Source: Brevibacterium sp. CCUG 69071
GTDB taxonomy: Bacteria > Actinomycetota > Actinomycetes > Actinomycetales > Brevibacteriaceae
Reading direction: 5' to 3'
Assembly: GCF_021023135.1 (NCBI RefSeq)
Contig: NZ_PGFV01000002.1
Location: forward strand, 372,001 to 436,000
DNA length: 64,000 nt
Notes under the pieces: model-generated
Database searches by the model: none
What the model saw: the letters and a program-made list of their open reading frames with translations, nothing else
Told to the model about the DNA's origin: nothing
Shown: in pieces, positions 46,364 through 55,559 of the stretch
Position numbering within the stretch: the first letter of the stretch is position 1
Layout of the letters: the number at the start of each line of letters is the position of its first letter
Translations under genes and position numbers: made by a program

Positions 46364-47383
46364 CTGTTCCGTCTGGCCCTGACCCCCAAGTGGCTGGGGT
46401 CTCTGCTCCTCGTGCTCGTGCTCGTCACCTGCTTCGTCGGTCTCTCGGCGTGGCAGGTCAACCGGGCCCAGCACAAGAATGATGCCGTCGAATCGGCCGA
46501 CGTCAACGACGTCAAGGACTTCAACGATGTGATGGGCGCCCAGGCCCCGATGCCGGGCATCCTCGCCGATCAGCGGGTCAGCCTCTCCGGCCACTGGATC
46601 CCCGACGCCCAGGTCGTCGTCCCCGATCGGGTGCTCGACGGGGACAAGGGCTATTGGGTGGTGACGATGTTCGCCCCCGATGACGCCCACCTCGGCGACG
46701 GCGTCGAAGCCGCGGATGCGAACGAGAAGACGATCGCCATCCCCGTCCTCCGCGGATTCACCACCGACGAGGCCACCGCAATGTCCTCCCGCGCCGGCGA
46801 GGGCGAGGTCGAGCTGACCGCACGCATCGGACCCGTCGAAGGACCGATGCCCGGCAACGACCTGCCCGAGGGGCAGGTCCGCAGCGTCTCGACCTCGCAG
46901 ATCATCAACCTCTACCCTGATCTGCTGACCTATTCGGGCTTCCTCATTCCCGAATCCACAGACGGGTCGGCCGCCTCGGTGGGCACCGACGGCCTGACCA
47001 TCGTGCCGCCGACGACGACGCGCGACGAAGGCGGATTCGATCTCCAGTCCGCGGTCTACGCGATCGAATGGCTGATCTTCGCCGCCATGGCCCTCTACAT
47101 GTGGTGGCAGCTGCTGCGCGACGACTTCATGCGCCGCCGCCTCGGCGACGACGGCTCCCAGGATCCTGGGAACGACGTCGAGTATGTTGTCGTCAAGGCC
47201 GCCGGCACATCACGGATCGACCCCGAGGTGATGTCGGGGCTGACCGGACTTCCCGCCCACCGGCACGGTGCGAAGAAACCGCGCCGGCACCGAGGCGGGA
47301 CCACCTCGGCGAGCACCGCGACCTCGTCGAACACCGAGCACACAGATACCGACACCCCGAACACCGGAGGAAACCGAGCGTGA
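46364..47383 (+). CDS. SURF1 family protein (cytochrome oxidase assembly)
   Basis: 339 residues if started at CTG 46364, two bases after the guaB3 stop. SURF1 proteins help assemble aa3-type cytochrome c oxidase. Two membrane helices: residues ~10-30 (WLGSLLLVLVLVTCFVGLSAW) and ~235-255, flanking an extracytoplasmic domain with the family pattern VSLSGHW, VVVPDRVLDGDKGYWVVT and PVLRGF. A polar ~70-residue tail follows. No ATG, GTG or TTG occurs in frame near this point; the nearest is GTG ~46258 inside guaB3. A GGTGG six bases before the CTG could serve as ribosome site, so the start is unsettled. Confidence 0.85.
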   Translation: MFRLALTPKWLGSLLLVLVLVTCFVGLSAWQVNRAQHKNDAVESADVNDVKDFNDVMGAQAPMPGILADQRVSLSGHWIPDAQVVVPDRVLDGDKGYWVVTMFAPDDAHLGDGVEAADANEKTIAIPVLRGFTTDEATAMSSRAGEGEVELTARIGPVEGPMPGNDLPEGQVRSVSTSQIINLYPDLLTYSGFLIPESTDGSAASVGTDGLTIVPPTTTRDEGGFDLQSAVYAIEWLIFAAMALYMWWQLLRDDFMRRRLGDDGSQDPGNDVEYVVVKAAGTSRIDPEVMSGLTGLPAHRHGAKKPRRHRGGTTSASTATSSNTEHTDTDTPNTGGNRA

Positions 47384-47817
47384 GCGAAGAACCCGAATCC
47401 CTGGATTCCCGCCCCGACGTCGACGAGTCGAATGTGTGGAGCGTCAAACGCTTCACCTCCGCGCGCAACGCCTTGAAGTTCTACCGGGTGATGGCGATCA
47501 TCACCGGCACGATGCTGCTCATCCTGACCGTGGAGATGATCTACAAGTACCTCATCGCCGCGGACTCGGAGACGGCGCTGAACTTCGGCGGCTTCAACCT
47601 CGCCGCCGCCATCGCGATCTGCCACGGCTGGTGCTACGTCGTCTACCTCATCGGCTGCTTCTGGCTCAATCAGCAGATGCGCTGGACCCTGGGCCGCTAC
47701 ATCGTCCTCGCCCTGGCCGGCGTCGTCCCCGTGATGTCCTTCATCCTCGAACGTCGGATCCACCGTCAGGTCGAGGCCGAACTCGAAGCCGCGGTCGTCG
47801 TCGCACCCAAGAGCTGA
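47380..47817 (+). CDS. DUF3817 membrane protein
   Basis: 145 residues with three or four membrane helices (about 40-60, 72-92, 98-112, 115-130), including ICHGWCYVVYLIGCFW, typical of DUF3817. The family is widespread in actinobacteria next to guaA or SURF1 and has no known function. GTG 47380 overlaps the SURF1 stop (GTGA) and follows GGAGG, so it is co-translated with SURF1. Confidence 0.9.
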   Translation: MSEEPESLDSRPDVDESNVWSVKRFTSARNALKFYRVMAIITGTMLLILTVEMIYKYLIAADSETALNFGGFNLAAAIAICHGWCYVVYLIGCFWLNQQMRWTLGRYIVLALAGVVPVMSFILERRIHRQVEAELEAAVVVAPKS

Positions 47818-47858
47818 GGCGAATTGGGCGCGGGGTGGCCGATGCTTAGAATTGGACC

Positions 47859-49439
47859 ATGACGCAATCCCAGAGCACGCAGGTGCCTCCCGTCCTCGTA
47901 GTCGACTTCGGCGCCCAGTACGCCCAACTCATCGCCCGACGCATCCGCGAGGCCGGGCTGTACTCGGAGATCATCGCCCACGACGCCCCCGCCGCGGAGT
48001 TCGCAGCGAAGAACCCCGTCGCCATCGTGCTCTCCGGCGGACCCTCGAGCGTCAATGACGAAGGCGCCCCCGGCTTCGACACCGCGGTCTTCGACCTCGG
48101 AGTCCCGACCATGGGCATTTGCTACGGATTCCAGCTCATGTCGACCACCCTCGGCGGGCGGGTCGCAAAGACCGAGAAGCGCGAATACGGCTCGACCCCG
48201 GTCACCGTCTCGAGCACCGGCGCCCTGCTGGCCGGGACCCCGAACGATTACAAGGTGTGGATGTCCCACGGGGACTCCGTCGCCGAGGCGCCCGCGGACT
48301 TCGATGTCCTCGCCTCCACCCCCGACACCCCCGTCGCGGCCTTCGAATGCCCGGCGAAGAGATTCGCCGGCGTGCAGTGGCACCCCGAGGTCCTCCATTC
48401 CGAGCACGGCCAGCAGATCCTCGAGAACTTCCTGTTCAAGGTCGCCGGCCTCACCGCCGACTGGACGAACGCCTCGGTCATCGACGAACAGGTCGAACTC
48501 ATCCGCGCCCGGGCCGGGCAGAAGAAGGTCATCTGCGCCCTCTCCGGCGGGGTCGACTCCTCGGTCGCCGCGGCATTGGTCCACAAGGCCATCGGCGACC
48601 AGCTCACCTGCGTCTTCGTCGACCACGGTCTGCTACGCCAGGACGAACGCGAACAGGTCGAGAACGACTACGTCAACTCGATCGGGGTCCGGCTCGTCAC
48701 CGTCGACGCCCGCGAACAGTTCCTGTCCCAGCTCGCCGGGGTCACCGACCCGGAGGAGAAGCGCAAGATCATCGGGCGCGAATTCATCCGCACCTTCGAG
48801 AAGGCCGCCGCCGACCTCGTGCTCGAGGCCAAGGACGAAGGCGAGGAGATCGGCTTCCTCGTCCAGGGCACCCTCTACCCCGACGTCGTCGAATCCGGCG
48901 GCGGATCGGGGACCGCGAACATCAAGAGCCACCACAATGTCGGCGGCCTGCCCGATGACATCCAGTTCCAGCTCATCGAACCCCTGCGCGCCCTGTTCAA
49001 GGACGAGGTCCGGGCGATCGGTCGCGAACTCGGCGTCCCCGAGGCCATCGTGTCCCGCCAGCCCTTCCCCGGTCCGGGACTGGGCATCCGCATCATCGGT
49101 GAGGTCACCGAGGAGCGCCTGGCGATCCTGCGTCGGGCCGACGCCATCGCCCGCGAGGAGCTGACGAAGGCCGGACTCGACGGAGAGATCTGGCAGTGCC
49201 CGGTCGTCCTCCTCGCCGACGTCCGCTCCGTCGGAGTCCAAGGCGACGGACGCACCTACGGTCACCCGGTCGTGCTCCGCCCGGTCTCGAGTGAGGATGC
49301 GATGACGGCGGATTGGACCAGAGTTCCCTACGACGTGCTGTCCGTGATCTCGAACCGCATCACCAACGAGGTCGACGACATCAATCGCGTCGTCCTCGAC
49401 GTCACCTCCAAGCCCCCGGGCACCATCGAATGGGAGTGA
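47859..49439 (+). CDS. guaA: GMP synthase (glutamine-hydrolysing)
   Basis: 526 residues. It aminates XMP to GMP. The N-terminal class I amidotransferase has the catalytic Cys in [10 protein letters not shown] and His/Glu in [13 protein letters not shown]. The ATP-pyrophosphatase domain begins with [14 protein letters not shown]; the C-terminal dimerisation domain has [17 protein letters not shown] and ends in [15 protein letters not shown] (47847-47852) ends six bases before ATG 47859 with no ribosome site, so it is probably leaderless. Confidence 0.97.
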   Translation: MTQSQSTQVPPVLVVDFGAQYAQLIARRIREAGLYSEIIAHDAPAAEFAAKNPVAIVLSGGPSSVNDEGAPGFDTAVFDLGVPTMGICYGFQLMSTTLGGRVAKTEKREYGSTPVTVSSTGALLAGTPNDYKVWMSHGDSVAEAPADFDVLASTPDTPVAAFECPAKRFAGVQWHPEVLHSEHGQQILENFLFKVAGLTADWTNASVIDEQVELIRARAGQKKVICALSGGVDSSVAAALVHKAIGDQLTCVFVDHGLLRQDEREQVENDYVNSIGVRLVTVDAREQFLSQLAGVTDPEEKRKIIGREFIRTFEKAAADLVLEAKDEGEEIGFLVQGTLYPDVVESGGGSGTANIKSHHNVGGLPDDIQFQLIEPLRALFKDEVRAIGRELGVPEAIVSRQPFPGPGLGIRIIGEVTEERLAILRRADAIAREELTKAGLDGEIWQCPVVLLADVRSVGVQGDGRTYGHPVVLRPVSSEDAMTADWTRVPYDVLSVISNRITNEVDDINRVVLDVTSKPPGTIEWE

Positions 49440-49484
49440 GCGGGAGCCTCCGGACGGTCTGAGACGGACCCCGGCATTCACTCC

Positions 49485-49497
49485 TGAACACCGTTCA
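49485..49497. promoter_or_regulatory. BioQ-like operator
   Basis: TGAACACCGTTCA is a perfect TGAAC-N3-GTTCA palindrome, the pattern bound by the TetR-type biotin repressor BioQ in actinobacteria. It lies 79 bases before bioY and likely overlaps the promoter of the biotin importer operon. Confidence 0.75.
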
Positions 49498-49575
49498 GTT
49501 ATGGTGGGATATGCTCGAGCCAGCCTCGGGGACGCCCGGGCCCGGCTCGGGCGCATCCTAACCAACGGAGAACTT

Positions 49576-50265
49576 ATGACTCACGCGCACACCGACGGCC
49601 CCACCTCGGCGAGCATCGTCCGACCCCGATCGGCCAGCCGGGCCGGCGACGTCGCCCTCATCGCGGTCTTCGCCGCCCTGCTCGCGGCGTTCGCGATGCT
49701 GCCGCCGGTCCCGGTCGGCCCGGCCGGGGTGCCGATCACCCTGCAGACCTTCGCGATCGCCCTGTGCGGTCTCGTCCTCGGTCCCTGGCGCGGTGCCGCG
49801 GCGACGGGGCTCTACGTCGCACTTGGCCTCCTCGGCCTGCCGATCTTCTCCGGAATGAACGGCGGAATCGGGGTCCTCGCCGGGCCGAGCGCCGGCTACC
49901 TCGTCTCCTTCACCCTCTACTCCCTGGTCACCGGGCTCGTCGCCCGCTGGGCCCTGCGCCGGTTCCGCGGCGGCAAGCTGTGGGCGGCGCTGTTCGCCGG
50001 TGCGCTCGGCTCGAGCCTGCTGCTCAACCACCCCCTGGGCATCCTCGGAATGTCGATCAACGCCGACCTGCCCCTGCCCGTGGCCGCCGTCGCCGACCTC
50101 GCCTACTGGCCCGGCGACATCATCAAGAACGTGCTCGCGGTGTCCGTGGCGCTGCTCATCCACCGGGCGTTTCCCGATGTTCTCCGCCGCCGAGGCGGTG
50201 CCCCGGTGCGTGCGGACGCTGGCACCGTCGCGGACGCCGGAACCGCTGCGGACGCCGACCGGTGA
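49576..50265 (+). CDS. bioY: Biotin transporter substrate-binding subunit (ECF S component)
   Basis: 229 residues with six membrane helices of the BioY family: ALLAAFAMLPPVPVGPAGVPITLQTFAIALCGLVLGPWRGAAA (split), LGLLGLPIFSGMNGGIGVLAGPSAGYLVSF and WPGDIIKNVLAVSVA. It binds biotin in the membrane and works with the ATPase and T component encoded next. The N-terminus (~20 residues) and the Ala/Asp-rich C-terminal 25 are extensions. ACGGAGAA precedes ATG 49576. It overlaps bioM by GTGA. Confidence 0.94.
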   Translation: MTHAHTDGPTSASIVRPRSASRAGDVALIAVFAALLAAFAMLPPVPVGPAGVPITLQTFAIALCGLVLGPWRGAAATGLYVALGLLGLPIFSGMNGGIGVLAGPSAGYLVSFTLYSLVTGLVARWALRRFRGGKLWAALFAGALGSSLLLNHPLGILGMSINADLPLPVAAVADLAYWPGDIIKNVLAVSVALLIHRAFPDVLRRRGGAPVRADAGTVADAGTAADADR

Positions 50266-51008
50266 CCGAGCCAGCCTCGACCGCACGGTCGATCCGATTG
50301 CGCGACGTCGGCGTCGGGGTGCTCGACGAGACTCCGGACGGCGACGTCTGGAGACCCGTGCTCAACGAGGTCTCCGTCACCCTCACGGAGTCCGTGGTCG
50401 CGCTCATCGGCGCGAACGGATCCGGAAAGTCGACGCTGCTGCAGCTGCTCAACGGACTCGTCACCGCCAGCTCCGGTCGCGTCCTCATCGACGGGCTCGA
50501 CCCGGCCGTCGACGGTGGGAAGGTGCGGTCCCGGGTGGGATTCGTCTTCACCGATCCTGCCGCGCAGCTCGTGATGCCGACTCCGCTCGAGGACATCGAA
50601 CTGTCCCTGCGCCGACGCGTGCCGAAGAGGCAGCGACGGGCCGCGGCCTTCGAGGTCCTCGAGGAGCTCGGCATCGCCGATCTCGCCGATCGCAGCGTCT
50701 ATGAGCTCTCCGGCGGCCAGCGGCAGCTCGTCGCCCTGGCCGCGGTGCTCGCCGTCGACCCGCAGATCCTCGTCCTCGACGAGCCCACCACCCTGCTCGA
50801 CCTGCGCAATCGGGAGCGGCTGCGCCGAGTGCTCGCCGATCTCGTCGCTCGCCGCGGGGTGCGCATCATCCTCTCCACCCACGACCTCGAGTTCGCGAGC
50901 ATCGCCGACCGCGCCCTCGTCGTCGAGGCCGGACGCATCGTCGAAGACGGTCCACCCGCCGAGGCGGTCGCCGCCTACCGGAAGCTCATCACGAGCGATA
51001 CGCCGTGA
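50262..51008 (+). CDS. bioM: Biotin ECF transporter ATPase
   Basis: 248 residues, one ABC ATPase domain: Walker A GANGSGKST, Q-loop VFTDPAAQLVMPTPLEDI (characteristic of ECF ATPases), signature LSGGQRQLVALAAVLA, Walker B ILVLDEP and switch His in STHDLEF. It powers biotin import with BioY and BioN. GTG 50262 overlaps the bioY stop. Confidence 0.93.
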   Translation: MTEPASTARSIRLRDVGVGVLDETPDGDVWRPVLNEVSVTLTESVVALIGANGSGKSTLLQLLNGLVTASSGRVLIDGLDPAVDGGKVRSRVGFVFTDPAAQLVMPTPLEDIELSLRRRVPKRQRRAAAFEVLEELGIADLADRSVYELSGGQRQLVALAAVLAVDPQILVLDEPTTLLDLRNRERLRRVLADLVARRGVRIILSTHDLEFASIADRALVVEAGRIVEDGPPAEAVAAYRKLITSDTP

Positions 51009-51643
51009 GCCGCCGAGAGACCACCGGGATCCGCCGTCGAACGCAGCTCTTCGGCCGAGTCGCCCGCCCTGCGGGCTGGCTGCATCGCACGCCCACCGGC
51101 TGGAAGCTCGGGGTCATCGCGATCATCGGCCTGGTCGCCCTGATCTTCCGTGACCCCATCATCAACTGGTCGATGTTCGCCGTCCTCGTGGTCCTCGGCT
51201 TCACCGCACGGCTGCGGTGGCGACACATGTGGAAGACCTGGCTCTACGCCGGAGTGCTCGTGGGGATCATCATTGCGGTCCAGTTCTTCATCGGGACCCT
51301 CGCAGCCGGACTCACGGTCGGCGGCACCGTCTTCGCCTGTGTGCAGGCCGCGCTGCTGCTGACCCTGACGACGAGTGTGGCGCAGCTGCTCGAGGCCTTC
51401 GCGGTCATCGTCTCGCCGCTGCGCGTGTTCGGAATCGACACCGAGGTGATCGCACTGACCGCGAGCCTGATGATCCGAGCGATCTCGCATCTCTCCGGCC
51501 TCCTCGGCGAGTCCGATCGGGCCGCCCGGGCTCGTGGACTTGATACGAACCTGCGCGCCCGGGTGATCCCGGCGATCCTCCGCTCGGTCAAGTACGCTCA
51601 GGACACCGGCCGGGCGCTCGACGCCCGCGGCATCGTGGACTGA
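51005..51643 (+). CDS. bioN: Biotin ECF transporter T component
   Basis: 212 residues with four or five membrane segments and the two EcfT coupling motifs, RAARARGLDT and ALDARGI, near the C-terminus. It couples the ATPase to BioY. GTG 51005 overlaps the bioM stop (GTGA). Together bioYMN form a complete dedicated (group I) biotin importer; no biotin synthesis gene is in the window. Confidence 0.92.
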   Translation: MSRRETTGIRRRTQLFGRVARPAGWLHRTPTGWKLGVIAIIGLVALIFRDPIINWSMFAVLVVLGFTARLRWRHMWKTWLYAGVLVGIIIAVQFFIGTLAAGLTVGGTVFACVQAALLLTLTTSVAQLLEAFAVIVSPLRVFGIDTEVIALTASLMIRAISHLSGLLGESDRAARARGLDTNLRARVIPAILRSVKYAQDTGRALDARGIVD

Positions 51644-51800
51644 ACGTCTCCCGCCCAGTTATGCCGGCTCATAGCCGCGCTCGGCCCGCACCCGTCCAGC
51701 TTTCCCTCCGTTCGTCTTCAGCCGGTCGTGAGATCGCGGGAGTATCGTCGGCAGCGAAGGCCACAGACCGCCTGCCGAACGACCTCTCGAAGGAGACGCC

Positions 51801-52364
51801 ATGTCAGCACACGACCGTCCCGTTCTGCTCGCAATGGACTTCCAGAACGGCATCGCCGGGGACGAAGCATTCACGAAGACCGGCGTGCTGGAGCGAGCGC
51901 GCGACGCCGTCGCCGCCGCCCGGGACAGCGGCATTCCCGTGGTCTGGGTGCGCGTGGCCCTGCGTGAGGGCCAGCCCGAACTCGCCGAGACTGCCTCGTT
52001 CGCGCAGATCGCCGCCCACGGTGACCTCGATGAGGCCCACGCCTCGACGAGCATCCACGAGACGCTCGACCGTCACGAAGGCGAACCGATCGTGACGAAG
52101 CGTCGCATCAGCGCCTTCACCGGCAGCGACCTCGAGGTGCTGCTGCGCGGGTACGGAACGAGATCGCTCATCCTCACCGGCGTCGCCACCAGCGGGGTCG
52201 TGCTTTCGACGATCCGGCAGGCTGCCGATCTCGACTTCGAGCTGACCGTGCTCGCCGACGCCTGCGCCGATCGCGACGAGGAGGTCCACCGGGTCCTGAC
52301 CGAGAAGGTCTTCCCCAAGCAGGCCACCGTGCTCACCGTCGCCGACTGGGCGAAGGGGCTGTGA
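51801..52364 (+). CDS. Isochorismatase-like cysteine hydrolase family protein
   Basis: 187 residues. Catalytic Asp in LLAMDFQNGI and Lys in IVTKRRISAF are present, but the position of the catalytic Cys reads GVATSGVVLST without a Cys, as in the isochorismatase-type rather than nicotinamidase-type branch. The substrate is unknown. AAGGAG precedes the ATG. It stands alone, facing a glycosyltransferase gene across a tandem repeat. Confidence 0.85.
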   Translation: MSAHDRPVLLAMDFQNGIAGDEAFTKTGVLERARDAVAAARDSGIPVVWVRVALREGQPELAETASFAQIAAHGDLDEAHASTSIHETLDRHEGEPIVTKRRISAFTGSDLEVLLRGYGTRSLILTGVATSGVVLSTIRQAADLDFELTVLADACADRDEEVHRVLTEKVFPKQATVLTVADWAKGL

Positions 52365-52457
52365 CCAGGCAGCCGTGACAGGTCAGCCGTGACCCGTCAG
52401 ACGTGACAGGTCAGTCGTGACCCGCCACCTGTGACCCGGCAGCCGTGATTCAGCGGG
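52360..52457. repeat. 14-base tandem repeat, about seven copies
   Basis: Units such as TGTGACCAGGCAGC, CGTGACAGGTCAGC, CGTGACCCGTCAGA and CGTGACAGGTCAGT follow each other head to tail, the last one degenerate. The array fills the gap between two convergent genes and contains both of their stop codons. Confidence 0.85.
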
Positions 52458-53631
52458 CCGAGATGCCCTGGGCCTCGGTGCGGTAGATGCTCGCGAATCC
52501 GCGCCCCATGACCTGCGGAGCCGGGCTCTCGATCGCCCGCGAGTAATGGCCGACGAGCTGGGAGCACACGCTCTTCCAACTCCGCGAGAGCACCTGCTCG
52601 CGACCGGCGATCCCGAAGGCGCGGCGTTTGGCCTCATCGCCGAGGAGGTCGGCGACATGGGCGCGCATCGCACCCAGATCCTTCGGAGTGTAGAGCCACC
52701 CGGTCCGGGAGGAGTCGACGAGATCGAGGGGACCGCCGCGGGCCGGGGCGACGACGGGAACCTCGGAGGCCATGGCCTCCTGAATCGTCTGACAGAAGGT
52801 CTCGAGTTCGCCGGGGGCGACCATGATGTCGAAGCTGGCCACGGCCTGGGCCAGAGCGTCCCCGCCCAGGAAACCCGTGAAATGGGCACCGGCCAGGGCT
52901 CGTTCGAGCTTCGTCCGCCACGGTCCGTCACCGACGATGACGAGCTTCGAATCGGGCACATCGGAGAGCACGGCGAGATCGTCGACCTGCTTCTCCGCGG
53001 CGAGGCGGCCGACGAAGCCGATGATCTTCTCCCCGTTCGGGGCAACGGTTCGACGCCACACCTGTGATCGGTGACTCGGGTCGAAGCGGGTGGAATCGAC
53101 CCCACGGGCCCACAGATCCACCTCGGCGACCCCGAGCCCACGCAGCTGATCGATCGTGTACGACGACGGCGCCAGCGTCAGCGAGGCGTGCTGGTGGATA
53201 TTGCGCACATGCGACCACAGCATCGCCTCGATCCCGTGCATTCCGTACCGGGCGGCATAGGCGGGGACCTCGGTCTGATAGATCGCGACCGTCGGCAGGT
53301 CGAGGGCCTGCGCGGCCAGAACCCCGCGCCAGCCGAGGACGAAGGGACTGGCGAGGTGGACGACATCGGGGGCGAAGCGCTCGAGCAGGCGGCGGATCCG
53401 GGCGACCCCGCCGGGGGCGACGCGGATGCGCCGATACTTCGGCAGAGCGATGGAGGGCACACGCACGATGCGCGCTCCGGCGACCTCTTTGGGACCGTCC
53501 CGGCGAGTGCCGGGGGCGATGATGAGAACCTCATCGCCGCGATCGGCCAGATGGTCGAGGACTCTCAGGAGTGAGTGGGTGACCCCATTCATGTTGGGGA
53601 GGAAGGATTCTGCAATGATCGCTACTCTCAC
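52450..53631 (-). CDS. GT4-family glycosyltransferase, GDP-mannose alpha-mannosyltransferase type (MgtA-like)
   Basis: 393 residues of GT-B fold. The N-terminus VRVAIIAESFLPNMNGVTHSLLRVL is characteristic of MgtA/PimB-like enzymes of actinobacteria. GFVGRLAAEKQVDDL (about 215) and the E-x7-E motif ETFCQTIQE (about 290-298) mark the nucleotide-sugar site. It would add mannose to a lipid or polysaccharide of the envelope (lipomannan-type glycan is the best guess). The start is GTG 53631; the open frame continues to 54240 but overlaps the divergent neighbour and is not coding. Confidence 0.9.
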   Translation of the reverse strand: MRVAIIAESFLPNMNGVTHSLLRVLDHLADRGDEVLIIAPGTRRDGPKEVAGARIVRVPSIALPKYRRIRVAPGGVARIRRLLERFAPDVVHLASPFVLGWRGVLAAQALDLPTVAIYQTEVPAYAARYGMHGIEAMLWSHVRNIHQHASLTLAPSSYTIDQLRGLGVAEVDLWARGVDSTRFDPSHRSQVWRRTVAPNGEKIIGFVGRLAAEKQVDDLAVLSDVPDSKLVIVGDGPWRTKLERALAGAHFTGFLGGDALAQAVASFDIMVAPGELETFCQTIQEAMASEVPVVAPARGGPLDLVDSSRTGWLYTPKDLGAMRAHVADLLGDEAKRRAFGIAGREQVLSRSWKSVCSQLVGHYSRAIESPAPQVMGRGFASIYRTEAQGISAR

Positions 53632-53842
53632 ACCACCCAGTTGAGTCTCCGCGGGTGAAGACCCTGCGACGGTGAGGAGTCCAGTCGGCGACGAATGCCC
53701 GAAATCACCCACCCCATCTGGACATTCGGTGACCGGCACATGGCGCGTTCGCCAGCAGTCTGAACCCTGCGTAAACTGAAGTGTCGGAAACGCGGGGACA
53801 GTGTCGGTATCACGGCACCATGACACGGACGGAGGGGTGGCC

Positions 53843-54499
53843 ATGCTCTGGCTCATCGTCGTCGCCTGTGTGCTTGTCGCTCTCGTGGTCATCGCGCTCG
53901 TCCTGACGATTCTGCGCTTCAACCAGCTGTCGATGGCCAGGTCCCTGTGCGATGAGGCCAAACGGCAGCTCATCGTCGAACTCCGGGCCCGGCACGCCCT
54001 CGTCCCCGCGTTCATCGGCACCCTGGGGCAGATCACCGGCAGCGATCTCAGTCGGGTCGAACTCGCCCTCGCCTCCGCCGAGCGGGCCCCTTTCGACCGT
54101 CGCGGGGCTGCGGCGGAGAACGCCCTGACCGAGGCGATCAACGCGGCCGCGCGCATCCCGGGCACCCGCGCGGACAAGACCCTGCCTCCCGAATCGACTC
54201 TGGCCCTGGGCGGTGACCTGCGCGAAGAGCTCGACACCACCGTCGCGCTGCTCCACGGTCAGCTGACCGTGCTCACCGAACGCATCCTCGCCGGCAGCCG
54301 CCTCTACAACACGAACGTCGAACGCTATCACCGGCAGCGTCGCCGCTTCCTGTCCCGACTGTTCCAAGGCGTATTCCGGGCCCGCGAACTCTTCACCGAA
54401 GCCCGCGAACCCGGCACCGAAGCTCGCGAACCCGGCACCGAGGCGGGCGAACCCCGCAGCGAGGCAGGCGAATCCCGCAGTGAGGCGGGAGAGGCGTGA
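53843..54499 (+). CDS. LemA-like membrane protein with C-terminal heptad repeats
   Basis: 218 residues. One N-terminal membrane helix (2-24) precedes an antiparallel helical domain of LemA type: RFNQLSMARSLCDEAKRQLIVELRARHALVPAF (split) and the family signature YNTNVERYHRQRRRFLSRLF. The last 35 residues repeat TEAREPG / SEAGEPR in five heptads, encoded by a 21-base tandem repeat (54395-54496). LemA function is unknown. GGAGGGG precedes ATG 53843. The stop overlaps truA (GTGA). Confidence 0.8.
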   Translation: MLWLIVVACVLVALVVIALVLTILRFNQLSMARSLCDEAKRQLIVELRARHALVPAFIGTLGQITGSDLSRVELALASAERAPFDRRGAAAENALTEAINAAARIPGTRADKTLPPESTLALGGDLREELDTTVALLHGQLTVLTERILAGSRLYNTNVERYHRQRRRFLSRLFQGVFRARELFTEAREPGTEAREPGTEAGEPRSEAGESRSEAGEA

Positions 54500-55350
54500 C
54501 CCGCTTCCGCATCGATCTCGGCTACCAGGGCACACACTTCCACGGGTGGGCCAAGCAGCCCGGCCTGCGCACCGTCCAGGCCGGACTCGAATCGGGCCTG
54601 GCCCGCATCACCGGCACCGAGGTGAGCACGGTCGTCGCCGGCCGCACCGATGCGGGTGTCCACGCCCGACGTCAGGTCGTCCACATCGACCTCGCCGAGG
54701 CGGCACTTGAGAAGCTCATCGGCAGATCTTCAAGGTCCGCCGAGGCGGCTCTGGTGTCGCGTCTGCGTGGGGCCCTGAGCGCGGACGGGCACGAGGACAT
54801 CATCATCCACGCGGTCACCGAGGTGCCCGAGGACTTCGATGCCCGCTTCTCCGCACTGTGGCGGGCCTACCGGTACCGGCTGGCCGACCACCGCTCCTTC
54901 ATCGACCCGCTGCTGGTCGCCGTCACACCCCGACATAAGGGAGAGCTCGACGCCGAGGCGATGGCGGAGGCCGCCGCAGAGGTCAAAGGCCTCCACGACT
55001 TCCTTCCCTTCTGCAAACCCCGCGAAGGGGCGACGACCATCCGCACCATGCACGAACTCCTCGTCACCCGGGACGAGGATGCGGTGATCACCATCGACCT
55101 GCGCGCCGATGCCTTCTGCCACCACATGGTCCGGGCGCTGGTGGGCGGTCTGATCAAGGTCGGCTCCGGCACCTGGCCGGTGACCCGGCCGGCCGAACTC
55201 ATCGCCGAGGCGGAGGCCGGGCTGAGCCCGTCCGCGCCCATGTTCGTGTCCCCGGCCCACGGTCTCGTTCTCACCGAGGTGGGCTACCCGGAGCCGGGCG
55301 AGTATGCCCTCCGTGCGGCCCAGACCATGGCCCGCCGCGACCTCGAATAG
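54496..55350 (+). CDS. truA: tRNA pseudouridine(38-40) synthase
   Basis: 284 residues. It modifies uridines 38-40 of the tRNA anticodon stem. Motifs: FRIDLGYQGTHFHGWAKQP, the catalytic AGRTDAGVHARRQVVH (Asp), RFSALWRAYRYRL and FCHHMVRALVGGLIKVGSG. It sits upstream of the rplM-rpsI operon as in many actinobacteria, but with three large genes inserted in between. GTG 54496 overlaps the upstream stop. Confidence 0.96.
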   Translation: MTRFRIDLGYQGTHFHGWAKQPGLRTVQAGLESGLARITGTEVSTVVAGRTDAGVHARRQVVHIDLAEAALEKLIGRSSRSAEAALVSRLRGALSADGHEDIIIHAVTEVPEDFDARFSALWRAYRYRLADHRSFIDPLLVAVTPRHKGELDAEAMAEAAAEVKGLHDFLPFCKPREGATTIRTMHELLVTRDEDAVITIDLRADAFCHHMVRALVGGLIKVGSGTWPVTRPAELIAEAEAGLSPSAPMFVSPAHGLVLTEVGYPEPGEYALRAAQTMARRDLE

Positions 55351-55444
55351 AGCCTCGCCGGCTGGCGGTCTGCCGCGCTTCCGCAAAGCTTCACGCCGTC
55401 TTGATGGGAAAAGTCCCCTTCCCAGATGTGAGAATCCTGTGTAC

Positions 55445-55477
55445 ATTCACTAACAGGTAACTCTTCGTTCGCCTTGG
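55445..55477 (+). promoter_or_regulatory. Candidate PHO box upstream of the 5'-nucleotidase gene
   Basis: Three consecutive 11-base units (ATTCACTAACA, GGTAACTCTTC, GTTCGCCTTGG) loosely fit the actinobacterial PhoP direct-repeat pattern GTTCACC-N4; the third matches 6 of 7 bases, the others 4-5. Confidence 0.4.
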
Positions 55478-55559
55478 CCCGGCAGGATGGCCGTGCATGA
55501 CAATCCCCTCGATCCACGGCGGCAGTGCGGCGGATGACACGATCAAAGGAACCGAATAC

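Noticed and set aside
52360..52457. Tandem repeats as a CRISPR array
   Set aside because: Units are contiguous 14-mers without spacers, and no cas genes are present.
53632..54240. Upstream extension of the GT4 glycosyltransferase
   Set aside because: The family N-terminus begins at GTG 53631; the extension overlaps the LemA-like gene antisense.
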